Below, piece after piece: positions 6,332-14,149 of a stretch of 19,475 nt of DNA (its first letter is position 1; every line of letters starts with the position of its first letter). The translations under genes and the position numbers were made by a program. The notes below the pieces were generated by a model. The model was not told where the DNA came from, did not search any database, and saw only the letters and a program-made list of their open reading frames with translations. The stretch is from CAZVWQ01 sp964631275 (GTDB taxonomy: Bacteria; Patescibacteriota; JACMRA01). The stretch is taken from the NCBI GenBank assembly GCA_964631275.1, contig CAZVWQ010000025.1, forward strand, positions 1-19,475. The letters run 5' to 3'.

Positions 6332-7447
6332 ATGAATAAAAACACTTGTGAATTAAAAGATCTTTTATATAAAAAAGTAGTTATTAAAGTTGGTACAAAT
6401 GTACTTACAGATGATTTTGGCTATCTCAATCCAGAAGCTATAAAAAATTTAGTTAAACAAATCGCCGAACTAAAATTTTCTGGAGTAAAAGTTTTGCTAG
6501 TTAGTTCTGGAGCTATTGGAGCTGGTAAGTCAATATTCGGTGATCACAAAAAAATAGCTAATCGAATCGTAGCTAATCAGCTTTTGGCTTCTATTGGTCA
6601 AGTCAAAATGATTAATACTTACGCTGAACTTTTTCAAAAAGAAAATTTAATTTGCTCGCAAATCTTGGTAACCAAAGAAGATTTTCGTGACAGAACTCAT
6701 TATCTTAATTTACGTAACTGCTTAGAGCTGGCTTGGTCACATCAGGTAATTCCAATTCTTAATGAGAACGATGCTGTAGCCATCAATACTATAACTTTTA
6801 CTGATAATGATGAGCTTGCTGGGTTAGTAGCTTCTATGCTCAATGCCGAAGCAGTTTTGATTTTAACTAGCGTTGATGGCCTTTATGACGGCGATCCAGC
6901 AAATCCAAACTCAAACTTAATTACAGAAGTAAATACCGATAATTTAGATTGGTCAGAATTTATCAGTCCAAACAAAACTAGCTTAGGTAGAGGCGGGATG
7001 AGTACCAAATGCAAAGTAGCCAAAAAAAATTCTAGTCTTGGAATTACCACTCATTTTCTTAACGGTAAAAAAGAAAATATCTTGATTGATTTAATGGAAA
7101 AAAAAGAACCAAAAAATACAAAATTTTTGCCTAAGAAAAATATCTCTAATCGAAAAAAATGGTTAGCTAATACTTCAGGTTTCGAAAAAGGAGAAATTAT
7201 AATTGATAACGGAGCCAAGGAAGCTTTACTTGATCAGGAGTCTAATTCTAAGAGTCTACTACCAATAGGTATAGTCAAACTAAAGCAAAATTTTCAAAAA
7301 GGAGACATCATAAAAATCCTAGACTTAGAAGGAAATATTTTAGGCTATGGCTTAGCTCAGTATAATTCTGACATAGCAAGAAAAGTGATTGGTAAATCCA
7401 AACAAAAGCCTTTAGTCCGTTCTGAGTATTTATTTATGGAAGAGTAA
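6332..7447 (+). CDS. proB: Glutamate 5-kinase
   Basis: This cytoplasmic enzyme phosphorylates L-glutamate with ATP to gamma-glutamyl phosphate, the first step of proline synthesis. The N-terminal amino-acid kinase domain shows VVIKVGTNVL near residue 16, LLVSSGAIGAGK near 55, RTHYLNLRNCLELA, IPILNENDAVA, FTDNDELAGLVASMLNAEAVLILTSVDGLYDGDP and the LGRGGMSTK motif. A PUA domain follows (GEIIIDNGAKEALL ... LLPIGIVKLKQNFQKGDIIKILD), as in bacterial ProB of about 370 residues. The frame is open to a TTG at 6323; I chose the ATG at 6332 (371 residues) because ATG is the commoner start and neither has a Shine-Dalgarno motif. proA and proC are not in the window, so the rest of the pathway must be elsewhere or absent. 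It is 179 bp after sufB and may be a separate transcript. Confidence 0.94.
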   Translation: MNKNTCELKDLLYKKVVIKVGTNVLTDDFGYLNPEAIKNLVKQIAELKFSGVKVLLVSSGAIGAGKSIFGDHKKIANRIVANQLLASIGQVKMINTYAELFQKENLICSQILVTKEDFRDRTHYLNLRNCLELAWSHQVIPILNENDAVAINTITFTDNDELAGLVASMLNAEAVLILTSVDGLYDGDPANPNSNLITEVNTDNLDWSEFISPNKTSLGRGGMSTKCKVAKKNSSLGITTHFLNGKKENILIDLMEKKEPKNTKFLPKKNISNRKKWLANTSGFEKGEIIIDNGAKEALLDQESNSKSLLPIGIVKLKQNFQKGDIIKILDLEGNILGYGLAQYNSDIARKVIGKSKQKPLVRSEYLFMEE

Positions 7448-7883
7448 CCATTCTAAAAACTTATCTTTACAGTCAAAATAGCCTCATCTAAAGTCTAGCT
7501 TAGTTCTATCAAAAGTCTTATTCTTAATCTAAAAGTAAAATTGGTGCGAACTTTATATAACTTTAAACTCTTAATTTTTAGCTCGCCTTAAAATAAACAA
7601 AAACAGGTTACTTTTTGAGTAATAGAACAAGGCTAATGTCCGTTTTCAAAATATCGATTTTTCATACTTAGCAAAAATTAACTTGCCTTCTTTTATTTTA
7701 TCAAAAAAAATGAAAATTAAATTACTATCTTTTGTTTAGGCTCAAACGCTAACTAAATTATGATTTAACTAAAGTTTTTATTTTGGTTAAATAAAGAAAA
7801 CACAGTCAGAAAAACTCACTGAGTAGTTAACAGTTTAGTTGTAAAAAATTTACAGATTATAGTACAAAAGTTAGATTAAGATT
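7448..7883. other. A/T-rich spacer between proB and radA
   Basis: 436 bp without a credible ORF or RNA gene. It carries the second copy of intergenic repeat D (7674-7738). A TATAGT at about 7859-7864 could be a -10 box for radA, but no matching -35 is clear. Confidence 0.4.
7674..7738 (+). repeat. Dispersed intergenic repeat D, copy 2
   Basis: Same orientation and order of conserved blocks as 2937-2999: AAAATTAACTTGCC, TTTTATCAAAAAAA and CTATCTTTTGTTT. The copies differ by several substitutions and short indels, so they are old. This one ends about 145 bp before radA. Confidence 0.5.
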
Positions 7884-9257
7884 ATGCCTAAAAAAAATTA
7901 TAAATGTACGAATTGCGGTTTTACTAATCCTAAGTGGTTAGGTAAATGTCCTAATTGTCAGTCTTGGGATTCTTTTGTTGAAGTTGTAATAAAAGATGAT
8001 AAGAAAGAAGGTAAAGCAAGTGGGCAAACTCCAGTTAGTAGCCGTAGTTATAATTTTAGTACTCAGGTACAAACTTTGGGTGAGTATACTAAAAATTTGG
8101 ACTCTAGACCAGATAGTCGAAGGTTAGATTTTAATAATTTTCTTTTACAGGATTTTTTTTCTGGGGGTTTGGTCAGAGGTTCTTTGACCTTGTTAGCAGG
8201 TGAGCCAGGTTTAGGTAAATCTACTTTGAGTTTACAACTACTTAGATCTTTATTTGGGCAATCTAAACCTAGATTACTTTATATTACAGCCGAAGAATCT
8301 ATCCTAGAACTAGCTCATCGAAGTCAGAGACTAGGTATTCCCAAAGAGATAATGGCTTTGCAAACAGCTAATTACGAACACATAGAATCAATCTTAGAAA
8401 AACAAAAACCAGATGTTGTAATTATTGACTCTATACAGACGATTTTTTCGGCTGAGATTAGCAATACACCAGGTAGTGTTTCTCAGGTTTCTTACTTGGC
8501 CTCTGGGTTTATGGCTTTATCCAAATCTTTAGGTATTAGTATTATATTAATTGGACATGTAACTAAAGATGGTTCAATAGCAGGACCAAAGACTTTAGAA
8601 CATTTGGTTGATATGGTGGTAACTTTAGAACCTTCCGAGTATTCACAGTTTAGGACTTTATCGTTTAACAAAAATCGGTACGGATCTACGGACAAACAAT
8701 TATTACTAAAAATGAAAGAAGAAGGTCTAGAGGTTGTTACTGATGCTAGCATGGCTCTACTAGAAAACTTCGAAAAAGGACCAGGCGTAGTCTACGGAAT
8801 GGCTATGAATAAAAATTTACCTTTTGTTGTCGAAATACAAGCTTTGGTTAGTAAAGATAATAGCAATAACAATTTTGGTCGTAGAGAAGCGACTTGTCTT
8901 AAACTTTCTAAATTAAATACAATTTTGGCTGTTATAGAAAAATATTTAAGTATAGATTTTAAATTTCGAGACGTGTATGTGCAGATCTCAGGACTTCCTG
9001 GTAATTTATTAGATCATAGTCTGGATTTGCCAATTATGCTGAGTATACTTAGTTCTTCTAGTAACAAAAGTGTTGAAGAAATTCTTAAACTTAAAGAAAA
9101 TAAAAAAATTTCTTTATTTAGCGGTAGACTAACCTTGAGTGGAAAGTTACGTAAACCGACAAATGCCGATGCGCGTAGTACTACAGCTGAAAAACTTAAA
9201 TTCAAATTAAATCCAAATATTAATTTTGGAGATCTTAGAGATTTTTGGGGTAGTTAG
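7884..9257 (+). CDS. radA: DNA repair protein RadA (Sms)
   Basis: RadA is a RecA-related, hexameric ATPase/helicase that drives branch migration during homologous recombination and repair in the cytoplasm. The 457-residue product has the full family architecture: a C4 zinc finger at the N-terminus (Cys 8, 11, 22, 25), a RecA-like ATPase core with Walker A GEPGLGKST (106-114) and Walker B DVVIIDS (about 177-183), the RadA-specific KNRYG motif (263-267), and a C-terminal Lon-protease-like domain (about 320-457) with SLDLPIMLSILSS and FSGRLTLSGKLRK, which acts as a DNA-binding scaffold and not as a protease. Length is typical (about 450-460). The ATG at 7884 directly precedes the zinc finger. 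No Shine-Dalgarno motif is seen. The stop is TAG. It is flanked by unrelated genes and is probably transcribed alone. Confidence 0.97.
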   Translation: MPKKNYKCTNCGFTNPKWLGKCPNCQSWDSFVEVVIKDDKKEGKASGQTPVSSRSYNFSTQVQTLGEYTKNLDSRPDSRRLDFNNFLLQDFFSGGLVRGSLTLLAGEPGLGKSTLSLQLLRSLFGQSKPRLLYITAEESILELAHRSQRLGIPKEIMALQTANYEHIESILEKQKPDVVIIDSIQTIFSAEISNTPGSVSQVSYLASGFMALSKSLGISIILIGHVTKDGSIAGPKTLEHLVDMVVTLEPSEYSQFRTLSFNKNRYGSTDKQLLLKMKEEGLEVVTDASMALLENFEKGPGVVYGMAMNKNLPFVVEIQALVSKDNSNNNFGRREATCLKLSKLNTILAVIEKYLSIDFKFRDVYVQISGLPGNLLDHSLDLPIMLSILSSSSNKSVEEILKLKENKKISLFSGRLTLSGKLRKPTNADARSTTAEKLKFKLNPNINFGDLRDFWGS

Positions 9258-9284
9258 TAGTAATTATAAAGGTTCCCTAGGTTT

Positions 9285-9313
9285 TTGACATTTGCTGTTT
9301 TATTTGCTATGTT
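9285..9313 (+). promoter_or_regulatory. Probable sigma70-type promoter for the S8 protease gene
   Basis: A perfect -35 TTGACA (9285-9290), a 17-base spacer and TATGTT (9308-9313) as -10 form the best housekeeping-type promoter I see in the window. It would give a leader of about 100 nt before the ATG at 9419. A second -10-like TATAAT at 9406-9411, only seven bases before the ATG, could give a leaderless transcript, but it lacks a -35. Confidence 0.5.
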
Positions 9314-9418
9314 TTAGAGGTTGGTTTGATCTGTAACCCAGTTTAGTCTGGATTTTGTCACGCTCTATTACTAAACTTAGGTAAATATAATTTTTATTAA
9401 ATTTGTATAATAATTTCT

Positions 9419-12400
9419 ATGCTTAATAATACTTGCAAAGCAAATAACTCAAAAAAGAGGTTTGCTAGAATAGGTTTAATTTTTGTAACCACGATTGTGA
9501 TTGTAGCTACAATTTTTCTAAGTGGATTGAATCTAATTAATAATTTTTCTAAAGATTCTTCTAGTTCTGAGATTTTAGCTCAGGCTGAGGAGGTCAGAGA
9601 CACACAAGAAAGCCAAAAAGAAATTAATGATGACTTTGTAGCTAAGGCTTATGCAAAGTATCCAGAAACTTTTCCAAGAAGTGAAGAGTTTACTCTAGAG
9701 GATAAAGAATATAATGAAGGTGAAATTATAGTTAAGGCTTACGAATCTGGATTAGATCTAGATAAAGTTAAAGAAATTACAGGTCTTGAAGATCTTGAAG
9801 TTGAGTCTGATTCTTATGGCGTTATAGTTCTAAAGTCGGAAGTATTAACAAATTATAATGATGATCAGTTTGTAGAAATTTTAAAAACTTTAGATAAATC
9901 TGAGGCTATGGAGTATGCTGAGCCTAACTATATATTTAAGGCCAGTGTTGTAAACGATACTTTCTATGCTAGTCACCAGTGGGGCTTAGAAAATACAGGA
10001 CAAAATATTCAAGGCCAAGTTGGTACTCCTGACGTTGATATCGATGCTGAAGAAGGTTGGAAAGTAAATACTGGTTCTAGTGAGGTAGTTATTAAAATTC
10101 TGGATACTGGGATTGATACTAATCACCCAGATCTAATGGATAAAATTGTAGATACTAGATCTTACGTGCCTTGGGAACTTTCTGTTGAGGATTATAACTT
10201 CCATGGAAGTCATGTAGCCGGTATATCCGCAGCCTCTAGTGATAATAACAAAGGTATAGCTGGAGTTTGTAGAGAATGTAGCATTGCCTCTATAAAGGTT
10301 TTAGCTTCTAATGGTTATGGTACTGCAAGTACTGTTACTAATGGTTTGTTTTATGCAGTTGACTCTTATTCAGGTACTGAAGTTATTAATATGAGTTTGG
10401 GTTCTAGCGCTAATAGTATAACTATGTATAGTGTCATACAGGATCTTGATTCGTTAGGTGTTCCAATGGTTGCGGCTGCTGGGAATAGTAACAACTCTGT
10501 TAAAAACTACCCTGCTGCTTATGATGAGGTAATCTCTGTAGGTGGAGTAGATAACCAAGGTAATAAATACAGTGAATCTAGCTATGGTGATTGGGTGGAC
10601 ATTGCTGCTCCTGGTACAGATATTTACTCTGCTTTAACAACCTTAGTTTACCCTAATTATCCTTATTGGTATATTAGTGGTACCTCAATGGCGGCTCCTC
10701 ATGTTGCTGGAGCAATAGGACTATTGTTGTCAGAAGATATAATTTTAAGTAATAGTGAGATCAAGGAAATCTTACAAACCACAGCCGAACCTGGTCCGGC
10801 TAACTTAGGTGCTGGAGTACTCAATCTTGGAAAGGCTATGCAAGAAGTTGAGGTAACTAATCAACCTCCAGTTGCTAATCAAGATTCTATCGATCTTTAC
10901 GAAAAAGAAACTAACAAAGAATTTGACTTTAATTCTGCTTATTCTGATCCAGATGGTGACAATCTAACTGTTAACATCTCAGAGTCAGAATTACAAAAAC
11001 TAACTCAAGCTGGAATTAGTTACAATACTAATAATTTAGTAAGCGGTAAAATATCTTTGACTGCTCCTTGGCAAGTAACAACTACTCAGACTATCACTCT
11101 TACTTATACTGTTTCTGATGGTGAATTTTCAGTTGACTCTACAATCATAGTTACTCTCTTACCAGTTAACGATACTCCAATTGCTGTAGACGATAGCTTT
11201 GAGACCCCTTACGAAACTCCACTAACAATCACTCAAGCAGAAATTCTAGTTAACGATTCTGACCCTGACGGAGATAAAATATTTGTTTCTAGTTTTACTA
11301 ATCCAAAAAGTGGAAAGTTGGTTTTAGATTTTGCTGGCAATTTTATTTATACTCCAGATAATGGATTTTTTGGACAAGACAGCTTTACTTACACAATTTC
11401 TGATGGAAATGGTGGTCAAGCCATAGCTACAGTATTTATTAATGTAAATAAAAAACCAAACCAAACTCCAGTTGTAGAAGATCTAACAAAATCTCAAAAC
11501 GAAAACACAACTGCAACATATACTTTATTAGCAAGTGATTTAGATGGAGATGCTTTGACTTATGAACTAGTTGATACTTCAGAATTTGATAATCTTGGTG
11601 TTAGTTATAATCTTAATTCTAACACAGGAGAAATCACAGTAAACACTCCAGAAGTTACAACTGATACTACAGTTAAATTAACCTTCAGAGTAAACGACGG
11701 AACAGTAAATTCTAACGTTGCCACTTTTAGATTAACAGTTATAAATCTAAATAAAGCTCCAGAGGCAAACCCTGCAGAATTTAGTTTGTTTGAAAAAGAA
11801 ACTAACAAAGAATTTGACTTTAATTCTGCTTATTCTGATCCAGATGGTGACAATCTAACTGTTAACATCTCAGAGTCAGAATTACAAAAACTAACTCAAG
11901 CTGGAATTAGTTACAATACTAATAATTTAGTAAGCGGTAAAATATCTTTGACTGCTCCTTGGCAAGTAACAACTACTCAGACTATCACTCTTACTTATAC
12001 TGTTTCTGATGGTGAATTTTCAGTTGACTCTACAATCATAGTTACTCTCTTACCAGTTAACGATACTCCAATTGCTGTAGACGATAGCTTTGAGACCCCT
12101 TACGAAACTCCACTAACAATCACTCAAGCAGAAATTCTAGTTAACGATTCTGACCCTGACGGAGATAAAATATTTGTTTCTAGTTTTACTAATCCAAAAA
12201 GTGGAAAGTTGGTTTTAGATTTTGCTGGCAATTTTATTTATACTCCAGATAATGGATTTTTTGGACAAGACAGCTTTACTTACACAATTTCTGATGGAAA
12301 TGGTGGTCAAGCCATAGCTACAGTATTTATTAATGTAAATAAAAAACCAAACCAAACTCCAGTTGTAGAAGATCTAACAAAATCTCAAAACGAAAACACA

Positions 12401-13345
12401 ACTGCAACATATACTTTATTAGCAAGTGATTTAGATGGAGATGCTTTGACTTATGAACTAGTTGATACTTCAGAATTTGATAATCTTGGTGTTAGTTATA
12501 ATCTTAATTCTAACACAGGAGAAATCACAGTAAACACTCCAGAAGTTACAACTGATACTACAGTTAAATTAACCTTCAGAGTAAACGACGGAACAGTAAA
12601 TTCTAACGTTGCCACTTTTAGATTAACAGTTATAAATCTAAATACAAACACTCCTCCAGATATAGATATTAAATCTCCATTTTTTGGACAAGAATTTGCT
12701 TATTCTGCTCAAATTCCTCTGTTAACTGAAGTTACAGATAATGGAAAAGTAACTAGAGTAGAAGTTTATATTGATAATAACTTAGTTAAAGAATTTACCA
12801 GCGGACCTTATGCTCTTGATTTAAGATCTCTAATTAATCCTGATTTAGCTATAAGCACAACTTACAATCTTAAAATTGTAGCTTATGATAATGAAGGCGC
12901 AAAAAGCCAAGCCAATACAACGTTTATAGTTAAAGCTAAATCTCAGGTTGAGATTACAGATAGCCAATTATCTCCAGTTTTAGAATGTGTATTTTATAAT
13001 TCTGATGGAACTCATACTGCCCTCTTTGGTTATAATAATACTAATACTGTAAATATAAATATTACCGCTGGATCTTTTGAAAACAGATTTGATCTAATTA
13101 AAGAAGCTAGAAATCAGCCTTCAGTTTTTCAACCAGGAAGGCAGTATGGAGTTTTTATGGAAGATTTAGAAATTACAATTGATAATCCTTTTGGAACTTT
13201 GGTATGGACTCTAACTGGTCCAGATGGCAAAACTAGAACTTCTACAGCTTCAATTAAAGCTGACAAATCTAACCAATGTGGCTTTTCTCGTGATGATTAT
13301 TTAGTTGTTAATCCAAATACTAAATATGAAGCAATCAATCCTTAG
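9419..13345 (+). CDS. Secreted or membrane-anchored subtilisin-like (S8) serine protease with Ig/cadherin-like repeats
   Basis: The 1308-residue product is exported. One hydrophobic segment (about 17-40, after basic residues) is a signal peptide or anchor. A propeptide-like inhibitor region follows (about 95-175, ending AEPNYIFKA). The peptidase S8 domain (about 180-475) has the complete triad: Asp229 in ILDTGID, His262 in FHGSHVAG and Ser423 in GTSMAAPHVAG, with oxyanion Asn356 in AAAGNS. After it come two near-identical 297-residue units, each holding cadherin/Ig-like modules with calcium-type DPDGD or DLDGD motifs and a VCBS/Big-type module (DDSFETPYETPLTI ... DSFTYTISDGNGG). A further Ig-like module and a C-terminal domain with two cysteines (ECVFYNSDGTHTALFGYNN ... 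NQCGF) end the protein. It probably degrades or processes extracellular protein at the cell surface; the substrate is unknown. No C-terminal LPXTG or membrane segment is seen. The stop is TAG. Confidence 0.93.
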   Translation: MLNNTCKANNSKKRFARIGLIFVTTIVIVATIFLSGLNLINNFSKDSSSSEILAQAEEVRDTQESQKEINDDFVAKAYAKYPETFPRSEEFTLEDKEYNEGEIIVKAYESGLDLDKVKEITGLEDLEVESDSYGVIVLKSEVLTNYNDDQFVEILKTLDKSEAMEYAEPNYIFKASVVNDTFYASHQWGLENTGQNIQGQVGTPDVDIDAEEGWKVNTGSSEVVIKILDTGIDTNHPDLMDKIVDTRSYVPWELSVEDYNFHGSHVAGISAASSDNNKGIAGVCRECSIASIKVLASNGYGTASTVTNGLFYAVDSYSGTEVINMSLGSSANSITMYSVIQDLDSLGVPMVAAAGNSNNSVKNYPAAYDEVISVGGVDNQGNKYSESSYGDWVDIAAPGTDIYSALTTLVYPNYPYWYISGTSMAAPHVAGAIGLLLSEDIILSNSEIKEILQTTAEPGPANLGAGVLNLGKAMQEVEVTNQPPVANQDSIDLYEKETNKEFDFNSAYSDPDGDNLTVNISESELQKLTQAGISYNTNNLVSGKISLTAPWQVTTTQTITLTYTVSDGEFSVDSTIIVTLLPVNDTPIAVDDSFETPYETPLTITQAEILVNDSDPDGDKIFVSSFTNPKSGKLVLDFAGNFIYTPDNGFFGQDSFTYTISDGNGGQAIATVFINVNKKPNQTPVVEDLTKSQNENTTATYTLLASDLDGDALTYELVDTSEFDNLGVSYNLNSNTGEITVNTPEVTTDTTVKLTFRVNDGTVNSNVATFRLTVINLNKAPEANPAEFSLFEKETNKEFDFNSAYSDPDGDNLTVNISESELQKLTQAGISYNTNNLVSGKISLTAPWQVTTTQTITLTYTVSDGEFSVDSTIIVTLLPVNDTPIAVDDSFETPYETPLTITQAEILVNDSDPDGDKIFVSSFTNPKSGKLVLDFAGNFIYTPDNGFFGQDSFTYTISDGNGGQAIATVFINVNKKPNQTPVVEDLTKSQNENTTATYTLLASDLDGDALTYELVDTSEFDNLGVSYNLNSNTGEITVNTPEVTTDTTVKLTFRVNDGTVNSNVATFRLTVINLNTNTPPDIDIKSPFFGQEFAYSAQIPLLTEVTDNGKVTRVEVYIDNNLVKEFTSGPYALDLRSLINPDLAISTTYNLKIVAYDNEGAKSQANTTFIVKAKSQVEITDSQLSPVLECVFYNSDGTHTALFGYNNTNTVNINITAGSFENRFDLIKEARNQPSVFQPGRQYGVFMEDLEITIDNPFGTLVWTLTGPDGKTRTSTASIKADKSNQCGFSRDDYLVVNPNTKYEAINP
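10901..11753 (+). repeat. Long direct repeat, copy 1 (inside the protease gene)
   Basis: 853 bp that read identically to 11792-12644; I found no difference on comparing them. The period is 891 bp (297 codons), so the frame is kept. It encodes the unit from EKETNKEFDF to TVINLN. The copies are separated by 38 bp that differ from the sequence preceding copy 1, although both encode related linkers (PPVANQDSIDLY, APEANPAEFSLF). Confidence 0.9.
11792..12644 (+). repeat. Long direct repeat, copy 2 (inside the protease gene)
   Basis: Second copy of the 853-bp unit at 10901-11753, same strand and frame. Identity including silent positions indicates recent duplication or gene conversion. An exact repeat of this size could expand or contract by recombination and is also a risk for misassembly. 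Confidence 0.9.
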
Positions 13346-13514
13346 TTTTTTGGGTTATACTCAAATCAATTCAAACTAGAACTTTTTAAATTTCCAAATA
13401 TTTCTTTGATACTGTTACCTCTAGATATAGCTATAGCAATTTTACATTTAACTTAGATAAGTTATTTGTAAAAAAAACAGCCCTATTTACAAAAATCATT
13501 AATAATTTAAGAGG

Positions 13515-13725
13515 ATGAATAAACCTTTTTTAAATAAACTCATCCTCAATATGTATTTAAGTAAAAACCCTAAAATTAGTCTACATACAAAAAATCAAAT
13601 TTGGCTTAAGTATAGTTCTGGTATAGTTAAAAGAAAAAAACTGACTCAAAATAAATTAGCTTTCAATATGGTATTTCTCGGCAAACAGTTTCTAAAATAA
13701 TCCACCGAACTAGAGATTTTACAAT
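13515..13725 (+). pseudogene. IS481-like transposase, N-terminal HTH fragment
   Basis: An ATG directly preceded by AAGAGG starts a basic frame (MNKPFLNKLIL...) that runs to about 13660. There it must shift to a second frame to give QYGISRQTVSKIIHRTRDFT, the DNA-binding helix-turn-helix of IS481/IS3-type transposases. The unshifted frame ends at TAA (13698-13700). Everything downstream up to the C-terminal third of the transposase is deleted. Confidence 0.6.
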
Positions 13726-13729
13726 AAAT

Positions 13730-14120
13730 TCTGCTACAACAAATGGGAATAAAACACCGATACACACAAGTAAGAGTGAGAAGTGGAGTCGGGTCTCCCG
13801 AACAAAGCCTCGCCACGACAAGACCTCAAACCAATGGCAAAGTAGAAAGGTTAAACAGAACAATCTCAGAAGAGTTTTTGACTAAAGTAAAGTTTGAAAA
13901 CAGATTACAAAGAGAAGCTGAATTACGATTATGGGAGTATTATTACAATAGACAAAAATCATCTCTGAAAACCTATTTTTACTCTTGATTAAGAGCTATT
14001 TTATGGGTCAAAGTCCTGTAAATCTGAGTTAGAGGACAAGACTAAAGAACCCATCAAGGAATTAAAAACCTCACTCCACATCAAAAATTCAATAATCTTT
14101 TTCCTCTTAAGTTTTTGTGA
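13730..14120 (+). pseudogene. IS481-like transposase, C-terminal fragment with two insertions
   Basis: The frame reads ILLQQMGIKHRYTQVR, then a foreign 16-codon block, then PQTNGKVERLNRTISEEFLTKVKFENR and LRLWEYYYNRQ, the end of the DDE domain with its usual NGKVER box. The 89-bp element then interrupts it at 13957. Beyond the element, THQGIKNLTPHQKFNNLFPLKFL-stop completes the normal IS481 C-terminus (THQGLGG.TP in the family). The two parts are in different frames because of the insert. Not functional. Confidence 0.65.
13957..14045 (+). repeat. 89-bp small element, copy A (inserted in the IS481 remnant)
   Basis: This copy matches 15519-15607 at 75 of 89 positions with no indel. It interrupts the transposase frame between NRQ and RTHQG, so it arrived as a unit. 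The ends are AATCATSTCT and ACAAGACTAA, giving only a short imperfect inverted repeat around GTCTT. Near the right end, GTCCT (14013-14017) pairs with AGGAC (14033-14037) across 15 nt. It is too short to encode its own transposase; it could be a MITE-like element. Confidence 0.65.
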
Positions 14121-14149
14121 AAAATGTAAACAGGGATGAAAAATTTACA

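Larger units (their letters stand above)
13478..14138 (+). mobile_element. Decayed IS481-like insertion sequence
   Basis: The ends are imperfect inverted repeats, 13478-13497 and 14119-14138 (14 of 20 positions match; shared core TGTAAAYAGGG read outward). The transposase is a ruin. The first frame from the ATG at 13515 gives a basic start, then shifts near 13660 into a helix-turn-helix (YGISRQTVSKIIHR). About 190 residues of the DDE core are missing, and the sequence resumes near 13730 with LLQQMGIKHRYTQVR, then PQTNGKVERLNRTISEEFL and the C-terminal THQGIKNLTPHQKF after a further interruption, with TGA near 14118. A GC-rich 48-nt insert (about 13778-13825) and an 89-bp element (13957-14045) interrupt what remains. 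The rest is about 660 bp against roughly 1-1.2 kb for intact members. IS481 assignment rests on motif pattern. Confidence 0.7.

Noticed and set aside
10901..12644. CRISPR or short tandem array
   Set aside because: The only regular repeat is the long coding duplication; there are no short repeats with unique spacers anywhere in the window.
13663..13863. Minus-strand 66-codon frame over the IS481 remnant
   Set aside because: The opposite strand carries recognisable transposase motifs; this frame is a shadow.
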